From JBNJEA01 sp051745395 (GTDB taxonomy: Bacteria > Desulfobacterota > Desulfobacteria > Desulfobacterales > Desulfosalsimonadaceae), in the NCBI GenBank assembly GCA_051745395.1, contig JBNJEA010000155.1, positions 1 through 6,662 on the forward strand: a stretch of DNA of 6,662 nt. Reading direction: 5' to 3'. How positions within the stretch are numbered: position 1 is the first letter of the stretch; each line of letters begins with the position of its first letter. Of the stretch, positions 1-5,991 are shown piece after piece. The notes under the pieces are model-generated. The model saw nothing but the letters and a program-made list of their open reading frames with translations. It was not told the DNA's origin and ran no database searches. The position numbers were made by a program, and so were the translations under genes.

Positions 1-282
1 CCCCTCGGGGAAGTCTGGGAGTACCTGATGCTGCTGTTCCGGATGCTTCGGGCCTATCTCGGCGGGCGGTACCGGGACGTTTCCTGGCAGAGCCTGGTGG
101 CCATTGTCGGGGCCCTGGTCTATTTTGTCATGCCGATCGATTTGATTCCCGATGCCGTGGCCGGTCTCGGCTTTGCCGATGACGCGGCCGTTATCGCCTG
201 GACCATCCAGGCCCTCCGCGAGGAAATCGACCGGTTTTCCGCATGGGAAACGGAAGGGGAGGAAACGGTCGAAGATCCATAA
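1..282 (+). CDS. DUF1232 / YkvA-family small membrane-associated protein (5' end missing)
   Basis: The reading frame is open to the left edge of the window. The first ATG (position 28) has no ribosome site in front of it and the preceding residues (PLGEVWEYL) fit the family's N-terminal helix, so the true start most likely lies outside and 93 C-terminal residues are visible. The diagnostic DUF1232 core is clear: a GRYRDVSW segment, then a hydrophobic stretch running into YFVMPIDLIPD, then LGFADDAAVI. The PIDLIPD and DD signatures, with one hydrophobic helix, define this family. A charged, Glu-rich tail follows. The family is widespread in bacteria and its biochemical role is not established; membrane association is inferred from the hydrophobic segment. 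The downstream gene is 206 nt away across a repeat array, so a shared transcript is doubtful. Family assignment is confident; function is unknown. Confidence 0.88.
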   Translation, partial: PLGEVWEYLMLLFRMLRAYLGGRYRDVSWQSLVAIVGALVYFVMPIDLIPDAVAGLGFADDAAVIAWTIQALREEIDRFSAWETEGEETVEDP

Positions 283-309
283 AATGCGGCAAAGGCAAAT
301 TCAGGGATA

Positions 310-393
310 AGATATGAGGTATAAGGTGTAAGGTATAAGGTGTAAGGTATAAGGTGTAAGGTATAAGGTTTGAGGTGTAGGGGGAAAGGTGTA
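310..393 (+). repeat. Heptanucleotide tandem array (aggtRta), about 12 units, no C on the + strand
   Basis: Seven-base units follow one another in register. Units at 317, 331, 345 and 359 read aggtata and units at 324, 338 and 352 read aggtgta, giving a perfect 14-bp alternation over 317-365. Degenerate units flank it: agatatg at 310, aggtttg at 366, aggtgta at 373, gggggaa at 380 and aggtgta at 387. The surrounding tract 303-401 contains no cytosine on this strand. The array lies between the DUF1232 stop (282) and the acyl-CoA synthetase start (489). It does not encode protein, since taa or tag stops recur as the frame shifts. It resembles the short tandemly repeated heptamers described from cyanobacterial genomes in type, though not by any sequence match I can show. 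Apart from the inverted repeat at 433-452, I see nothing else clear in the 283-474 gap. Confidence 0.93.
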
Positions 394-432
394 AGAAAAA
401 ACGTAGTGTCTGAGAATCTGCGTCCCTACAAA

Positions 433-452
433 AAAGTATCGAAAGTTACTTT
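433..452. promoter_or_regulatory. Candidate operator: 6-bp inverted repeat upstream of acyl-CoA synthetase
   Basis: AAAGTA at 433-438 is matched by its exact reverse complement TACTTT at 447-452 across an 8-nt spacer. It ends 36 nt before the chosen start codon, a normal place for an operator. It does not match the FadR consensus as I know it. I found no convincing -35/-10 pair beside it. In AT-rich leader DNA a 6-bp inverted repeat can occur by chance. Confidence 0.25.
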
Positions 453-474
453 AATTGCAAACGGCGAAATGTCA

Positions 475-480
475 GAGGAG
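475..480 (+). promoter_or_regulatory. Ribosome binding site that sets the acyl-CoA synthetase start
   Basis: GAGGAG at 475-480 lies 8 nt before the ATG at 489. An in-frame TTG at 483 is only 2 nt from the site, too close for initiation, and the next ATG (495) is 14 nt away. The spacing therefore favours ATG 489. Confidence 0.8.
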
Positions 481-488
481 AGTTGGAT

Positions 489-2294
489 ATGAAGATGACG
501 GCACAACCGGAAAATCTGGTGGCCCTGTTTGATCAGGCAGTGGAGAAATTTGGCGATAATCGGTTTTTCGGCGTCAAAAATGCGCAGGGTACAGCCCTGG
601 AATGGATGACCTACGCAGATGTCGGCCGGCGGGTGGCCAATCTGCGCGCCGGTCTGGTCGCCGAGGGCATCGGCCGCGGCGATATGGTCGGATTTATCGG
701 CAACAACCGTCCCGAGTGGGCCATTGCCGCCTTTGCCAGCTATGGCGCCGGGGCCAGTTTTGTACCAATGTACGAGGCGGAATTGGTCGACACCTGGGAA
801 TATATTGTAAAAGACAGCGGCGTGAAGCTGTTAATTGTCACCGGCCGGCAAATCTACGAACAGATCAAGGGCTTTGTCGATTCCATCGATACATTGCAAA
901 AGATTATCGTAATCGACACCGACGGCCCGGACAGCATGGCGGCCCTGGAGGCCAACGGGGAGAAAAATCCGGTGCAGGCGGTCCAGCCCGCTGTTTCGGA
1001 CACGGCCGTTTTGGTTTACACATCCGGCACCACGGGCGCCCCGAAAGGCGTGGTGCTTTCCCACGGTAATCTGACCACCAACGCCATTGCCGGCAACAAG
1101 CTGTTTTCCGACGTTTTGGATGAAAATTCCCGGAGCATATCGATTCTGCCCTGGGCCCATGCCTACGGCCAGACCGCGGAGCTGTACAACTGGTTTCTCG
1201 TCGGCGGCTCCATCGGCTTCATGGAAAGTGTCGATACCCTGGGCGATGATCTGGCGCTGGTCAAGCCGACGTTTATCATCGCCGTGCCCCGCGTGTTTAA
1301 CAAGATTTACGACGGCCTGTGGGCAAAGATGAACGAAACCGGCGGGCTGGCCTTAAAGTTGTTTGAGATGGGGGTAAACAGCGCGAAGAAAAAACGGGCG
1401 CTGGCTGCAGAGGGCAAATCCGACTGGAAGGTGAATGTGAAGTACAAGCTGGCGGATAAAGTGGTGTTTAAAAAGATCCGGCAGCGCTTCGGCGGCCGGG
1501 TGCAAGGCGCCCTTACCGCCAGTGCCCTGATGAACATCGAAATTGCCAATTTTTTCGAGGATGTGGGGATTCCCATCTTTGACTGCTACGGCTTGAGCGA
1601 AACCTCGCCCGCCGTGACCATGAACTGTTTTGGCGCCTCCCGGCCGGGCAGCGTGGGCCGGCCCGTGGAAAACGTGGAGGTGGTCATCGACAAATCGGTG
1701 GTGGAAGACGACAGCGAGGACGGCGAAATCGTGGTCTACGGCCCCAATGTCATGCAGGGCTATCACAATAAGCCGGAAGAAACCCGCAAGGTCATCACCG
1801 AAGACGGCGGGTTCCGGACGGGCGATCGGGGCCGAATCGATGAAGACGGCTTTTTGTTTATCACCGGCCGGCTCAAGGAGCAGTACAAGCTGGAAAACGG
1901 CAAATACGTCTTTCCCGGCGGCATTGAAGAAGACATCCGGTTGGTGCCCTATGTGGCCAATGCCATGCTCTACGGCGAGGGCAAGGCCTTCAACAGTTGC
2001 CTGATCGTGCCGGATTTCGAAGTGCTCGAAAAATACGCAAAGCAAAACGGGCTGTCATCCGATCCCCGTGCCTTGATCGAAAACCCGCAGGTAACACAGA
2101 TGATCGAGGAAGAAATCAAATCATCTCTCAAGGGCAAATACGGCGGATACGAAATTCCCAAGCGATTTGTCTTTATCGCCGACGATTTTACCATCGAAAA
2201 CGGCATGCTGACCCAGACCATGAAATTAAAGCGCCGGAAGGTGGTCCAGCAATACCAGGACCACTTGGAGGCCCAGTATCAGCACAAAAACTAA
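489..2294 (+). CDS. Long-chain acyl-CoA synthetase (AMP-binding, FadD15-like)
   Basis: This 601-aa enzyme should activate a fatty acid to acyl-AMP and then acyl-CoA, feeding lipid synthesis or beta-oxidation; it has no signal peptide and is cytoplasmic or membrane-peripheral. ANL-superfamily motifs occur in order: the phosphate-binding loop TSGTTGAPKG (about 178-187), the LPWAHAYGQ aromatic motif, YGLSET (about 367-372), TGD (444-446), and the C-terminal TQTMKLKR with the predicted catalytic lysine near 579. Length matches FadD15-type synthetases (about 600 aa). One oddity: the loop that is usually SGGAPL-like, between the LPWAHAYGQ and YGLSET motifs, reads TASALM (about 343-348), so both glycines are lost. 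The start is set by the GAGGAG site. The cyclophilin gene follows after 57 nt and is probably cotranscribed. The exact chain-length preference, or even a non-fatty carboxylate substrate, cannot be read from sequence. Confidence 0.93.
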   Translation: MKMTAQPENLVALFDQAVEKFGDNRFFGVKNAQGTALEWMTYADVGRRVANLRAGLVAEGIGRGDMVGFIGNNRPEWAIAAFASYGAGASFVPMYEAELVDTWEYIVKDSGVKLLIVTGRQIYEQIKGFVDSIDTLQKIIVIDTDGPDSMAALEANGEKNPVQAVQPAVSDTAVLVYTSGTTGAPKGVVLSHGNLTTNAIAGNKLFSDVLDENSRSISILPWAHAYGQTAELYNWFLVGGSIGFMESVDTLGDDLALVKPTFIIAVPRVFNKIYDGLWAKMNETGGLALKLFEMGVNSAKKKRALAAEGKSDWKVNVKYKLADKVVFKKIRQRFGGRVQGALTASALMNIEIANFFEDVGIPIFDCYGLSETSPAVTMNCFGASRPGSVGRPVENVEVVIDKSVVEDDSEDGEIVVYGPNVMQGYHNKPEETRKVITEDGGFRTGDRGRIDEDGFLFITGRLKEQYKLENGKYVFPGGIEEDIRLVPYVANAMLYGEGKAFNSCLIVPDFEVLEKYAKQNGLSSDPRALIENPQVTQMIEEEIKSSLKGKYGGYEIPKRFVFIADDFTIENGMLTQTMKLKRRKVVQQYQDHLEAQYQHKN

Positions 2295-2304
2295 ACGGTT
2301 CACA

Positions 2305-2324
2305 CGGCTGGCCCAGGCCAACCG
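2305..2324 (+). other. Small hairpin in the acyl-CoA synthetase/cyclophilin gap
   Basis: Bases 2305-2312 can pair with 2317-2324 around a CCAG loop, with one C·A mismatch (2308/2321). No T-tract follows, so it is not a typical intrinsic terminator. It lies 12 nt before the AAGGAG site (2337-2342) of the next gene and could mark an RNA-processing or mRNA-stability element, or be chance. Confidence 0.3.
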
Positions 2325-2351
2325 GATAAGCAAATTAAGGAGAAATTCTGC

Positions 2352-2855
2352 ATGGTAAAGCTTGAAACCAGTATGGGCGATATTTTTATCGAACTCTACG
2401 AGCAAAAGGCCCCGAAAACCGTGGCTAATTTTCTGCAATACGTCGGCGACGGCCACTACGACGGGACGATTTTTCACCGCGTCATCGACGGGTTCATGGT
2501 CCAGGGCGGCGGCATGACCGAAGACATGGAAGAAAAACCGACCCGGGCGCCGGTGGAAAACGAGGCCGACAACGGGCTGAAAAACGAGGCGTATGCCCTG
2601 TCCATGGCCCGGACGGCCGATCCGCAAAGCGCCACGGCCCAGTTTTTCATCAACGTAAAGAAAAACGACTTTTTAAATCATACGGCCAAGACCCCCCAGG
2701 GCTGGGGCTACACGGTGTTCGGCAAAGTCGCCAAGGGCCACGGCGTCGTCAACAAGATCAAGTCCGTGCCCACCGGCAAAAAGGGCTCGCACGACGACGT
2801 GCCGAAGACACCGATCGTGATCCACAAGGCCGAAGTGGTGGAAAGCGCCGAATAG
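2352..2855 (+). CDS. ppiB: Cyclophilin-type peptidyl-prolyl cis-trans isomerase (PpiB-like, cytoplasmic)
   Basis: This 167-aa single-domain cyclophilin should catalyse cis-trans isomerisation of Xaa-Pro bonds during protein folding. E. coli PpiB is 164 aa. There is no signal peptide, so it is the cytoplasmic type rather than PpiA. The active-site pattern FHRVIDGFMVQGG places Arg43, Phe48 and Gln51 at the spacing of human CypA Arg55, Phe60 and Gln63. AQFFIN gives Phe99, equivalent to CypA Phe113. The position of CypA Trp121 is Phe107 in KNDFLN, as in many bacterial cyclophilins that bind cyclosporin weakly. GWGYTVFGKV completes the fold. AAGGAG at 2337-2342 lies 9 nt before the ATG. It is the distal gene of the pair with the acyl-CoA synthetase and ends just before a strong hairpin. 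Confidence 0.95.
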   Translation: MVKLETSMGDIFIELYEQKAPKTVANFLQYVGDGHYDGTIFHRVIDGFMVQGGGMTEDMEEKPTRAPVENEADNGLKNEAYALSMARTADPQSATAQFFINVKKNDFLNHTAKTPQGWGYTVFGKVAKGHGVVNKIKSVPTGKKGSHDDVPKTPIVIHKAEVVESAE

Positions 2856-2882
2856 GCTTTAAATTGAACCCTTGATACAACA

Positions 2883-2919
2883 AAAGCCGCGAAGCGATTT
2901 TTTTCGCTTTCGCGGCTTT
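2883..2919. terminator. Hairpin terminator at the convergent junction, probably bidirectional
   Basis: AAAGCCGCGA (2883-2892) pairs perfectly with TCGCGGCTTT (2910-2919). The stem continues with 2893-2897 against 2904-2908 after a single bulged T (2909), closing a six-T loop. It begins 27 nt after the cyclophilin stop and lies 44 nt beyond the ettA stop on the other strand. Read on the − strand it is followed by TTTTGTTG, a fair U-tract; read on the + strand the tail is less pure (CTTTCGCGTGTTT). It should work best for ettA and at least partly for the cyclophilin transcript. Confidence 0.85.
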
Positions 2920-2963
2920 CGCGTGTTTCGTGGTTTGTCCGGTTTATCTTGTTTTTCCCGGTG

Positions 2964-4649
<1,686 letters not shown>

Positions 4650-4660
4650 ATGGTTTGTAT

Positions 4661-4668
4661 ACCTCCTT
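4661..4668 (-). promoter_or_regulatory. Consensus Shine-Dalgarno site of ettA
   Basis: On the − strand this reads AAGGAGGT, an eight-base match to the anti-SD complement, 11 nt before the ettA ATG. It is the strongest ribosome site in the window and lies inside the 39-nt gap after the radical SAM stop, so ettA can initiate independently of upstream translation. Confidence 0.85.
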
Positions 4669-4688
4669 GTTTTTGAAGGGACTATATT

Positions 4689-5567
4689 TCATAATCCCCG
4701 CATTTGTTCGCTCCTTAACGCCGACATGTCCCGGTTTGCCAGGATGCTGTCGACTGTTGCAAGCATTTTCGCTTTGTCGGCCTGGAGTTTGCCGCTGATG
4801 GGCAGGTAATTCGAGGCGTGGGCGCCGATGAATTTCAGGCCGTCGATGGTGATGTTTTCAAAGATGAGCTTCATCTCCTCCAGGGTTTCAAAGGCATCGG
4901 GCAGCTCGAACTCGCCGCGGTTGACCTTCTGATAAAGCGGGGTCTGGGGCACCGGCGTGTAGGTGAGGGCGGCCAGATACTGCGGGGCCATCTCGTTGGT
5001 GATCTGTGCGGTGGCAACGGCATGCTCCCGGGCCGCGGGCCCGCGGCCGGCAATGCCCAATAGCACCATGGACGACAGGTTGATGCCCGCTGCCCGCAGG
5101 TTTTGGCCGGCTTCTGCCATTTCAGCGGCCGTAACGCCCTTGCGGACGGATTGTAACACATTGTCATCGCCGGATTCCACCCCGAGATACGCCTTGGTCA
5201 ACCCGGCGGCCCGGAGGGCGGAAAGCTCGGACATGGGTTTGGAAAGCGTGCTCTGCGGCCCCACATAGGTGCCCACATGGCGCAGGGAGGCAAAACTGCC
5301 GTATAAATCCTCCAAAATTGTCAGCAGTGTGCTCGTCTCCATGTCCACGGCATCACCGTCGCACAGAAACACCTTCTCCAGATCCCCGTAATGCTCTCTG
5401 GCCATGCGGATGTCGGTGCGGATTTCCTCCAGGGAGCGGATCCGGTATTGCCGGTCCTTGTACATGCCGCAAAAGGTGCAGCGGTTGTGCGAGCAGCCGA
5501 TGGTGCACTGGAGCAGGTAGCTGTCGGCTTCACTAAACGGTCTGAAAATCTGGCCTTCGTAGCGCAT
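4689..5567 (-). CDS. Radical SAM protein of unknown substrate (CX4CX2C cluster motif)
   Basis: This 292-aa protein should bind a [4Fe-4S] cluster and cleave S-adenosylmethionine to a 5'-deoxyadenosyl radical. Near the N-terminus, CTIGCSHNRCTFCGMYK supplies Cys25, Cys30 and Cys33, with an extra Cys21. The spacing is CX4CX2C rather than the canonical CX3CX2C. Other radical SAM landmarks follow: VFLCDGDAVD in the place of the GGE motif, KAYLGVESGDD, and VLLGIAGRG. The C-terminal part has no second cysteine cluster, B12-binding domain or SPASM-like Cys set. It resembles a stand-alone family in anaerobes often annotated as COG1032 or HemN-like. I know of no assigned reaction. ATG 5567 was chosen over the adjacent TTG 5570; the ribosome site is weak (GAAAG at 5578-5582 as read on the − strand). 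ettA follows after 39 nt, suggesting an operon but not a shared function. Confidence 0.9.
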   Translation of the reverse strand: MRYEGQIFRPFSEADSYLLQCTIGCSHNRCTFCGMYKDRQYRIRSLEEIRTDIRMAREHYGDLEKVFLCDGDAVDMETSTLLTILEDLYGSFASLRHVGTYVGPQSTLSKPMSELSALRAAGLTKAYLGVESGDDNVLQSVRKGVTAAEMAEAGQNLRAAGINLSSMVLLGIAGRGPAAREHAVATAQITNEMAPQYLAALTYTPVPQTPLYQKVNRGEFELPDAFETLEEMKLIFENITIDGLKFIGAHASNYLPISGKLQADKAKMLATVDSILANRDMSALRSEQMRGL

Positions 5568-5586
5568 CAATCGATATCTTTCAACT

Positions 5587-5616
5587 AAAGGTTCAAATAA
5601 AGGTTCATTTCGGTTC
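5587..5616. repeat. Short direct repeats (AAAGGTTCA x2, third GGTTC) in the radical SAM leader
   Basis: AAAGGTTCA occurs at 5587-5595 and 5599-5607, exactly 12 bp apart, with a third GGTTC at 5612-5616. On the − strand this is three GAACC boxes ending 19 nt before the radical SAM ATG. This could be a protein-binding site in the leader or a chance repeat. Confidence 0.4.
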
Positions 5617-5617
5617 C

Positions 5618-5646
5618 CCTATGGCACAAACGTGTCGCCTTTTCAA
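5618..5646 (-). promoter_or_regulatory. Candidate promoter of the radical SAM–ettA unit with an internal inverted repeat
   Basis: On the − strand TTGAAA (5641-5646; 5 of 6 to the sigma-70 -35) is followed after 17 bp by CATAGG (5618-5623; only 3 of 6 to the -10). An inverted repeat GGCAC-AAAC-GTGTC (5623-5636, one G-T pair) falls mostly in the spacer, where a repressor or activator might bind. The weak -10 keeps this tentative. Confidence 0.25.
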
Positions 5647-5705
5647 TGAAGATGGTATGGATCAGAAAGGATTGCCCGTATTTCGCCATGTTGAAAGGGG
5701 GGTGT

Positions 5706-5733
5706 TTGAAAAATGACAATCCCCGGTTATGTT
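5706..5733 (+). promoter_or_regulatory. Candidate sigma-70 promoter for the micro-protein/OYE pair
   Basis: TTGAAA (5706-5711) and TATGTT (5728-5733) are 16 bp apart and match the sigma-70 hexamers at 5 of 6 and 4 of 6 positions. Transcription would begin near 5740, giving a leader of about 45 nt before the ATG at 5786. A second TTGAAA at 5691-5696 lacks a well-spaced -10. Confidence 0.35.
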
Positions 5734-5772
5734 TTACCCAATAACAAAAGTTTTTCCATCCAACCCCCAGAA

Positions 5773-5778
5773 AAGGAG
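5773..5778 (+). promoter_or_regulatory. Ribosome binding site that sets the 63-aa protein start
   Basis: AAGGAG at 5773-5778 lies 7 nt before ATG 5786. The longer in-frame start (the TTA-to-ATG stretch with ATG at 5729) overlaps the candidate promoter and lacks such a site, so the shorter protein is preferred. Confidence 0.85.
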
Positions 5779-5785
5779 AAATCCC

Positions 5786-5977
5786 ATGTTATGCAGCCTG
5801 TCCACACTGTCTGAAACCGATCTGAAGGCCATCAACGACCTGGAAAATTCATTGCAAAAACCCCTGCTGGCCTTTTCGTGCCATAATGTCGACCCGGCAA
5901 TGGTGTCGGGCGAAGAGCTGGAAAAAATCCAGGCACTGGAGCAAAAACTCGGCATGAGTCTGGTGGCCGTTGAATAG
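5786..5977 (+). CDS. 63-aa protein made of two diverged copies of one helix-strand unit; function unknown
   Basis: I do not recognise a named family. The protein aligns to itself without gaps: residues 8-31 (LSETDLKAINDL... to LLAFS) match residues 40-63 (VSGEELEKIQAL... to LVAVE) at an offset of 32. Eight of 24 positions are identical (Ser, Leu, Ile, Leu, Glu, Leu, Leu, Ala) and several more are conservative (D/E, N/Q twice, L/V twice, F/V). Each unit looks like an amphipathic helix ending in a short hydrophobic strand. There is no signal peptide or membrane segment. Cysteines are at 3 and 32, the latter followed by His33. The start is fixed by AAGGAG seven bases upstream. The flavoprotein gene starts 14 nt after its stop with its own ribosome site, so the two are almost certainly cotranscribed. 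It could be a small partner or regulator, but that is inference. Confidence 0.82.
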   Translation: MLCSLSTLSETDLKAINDLENSLQKPLLAFSCHNVDPAMVSGEELEKIQALEQKLGMSLVAVE

Positions 5978-5991
5978 AAGAAGGAGTCCAC

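Noticed and set aside
310..393. The heptamer array as a CRISPR array or integration site
   Set aside because: The units are 7 bp without spacers, no cas genes are near, and no integrase or flanking direct repeats are visible.
1353..2045. A 230-codon open frame on the − strand inside the acyl-CoA synthetase gene
   Set aside because: It is fully antisense to a gene with intact motifs, encodes a His/Ala/Val-rich composition typical of antisense shadows in GC-rich DNA, and shows no domain.
5622..5637. A sigma-54 promoter suggested by TGGCAC
   Set aside because: The downstream GC is three bases too far for the -24/-12 spacing and the TTGC element is absent.
5697..5724. A hairpin with GGGG/CCCC arms upstream of the 63-aa gene
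   Set aside because: The stem has a wobble and a mismatch with a 10-nt loop, no T-tract, and overlaps the candidate promoter; it is too weak to call.
5729..5785. A longer 82-aa version of the small protein starting at ATG 5729
   Set aside because: The extra 19 residues have no ribosome site, overlap a candidate -10 element and fall outside the internal repeat; AAGGAG clearly serves ATG 5786.
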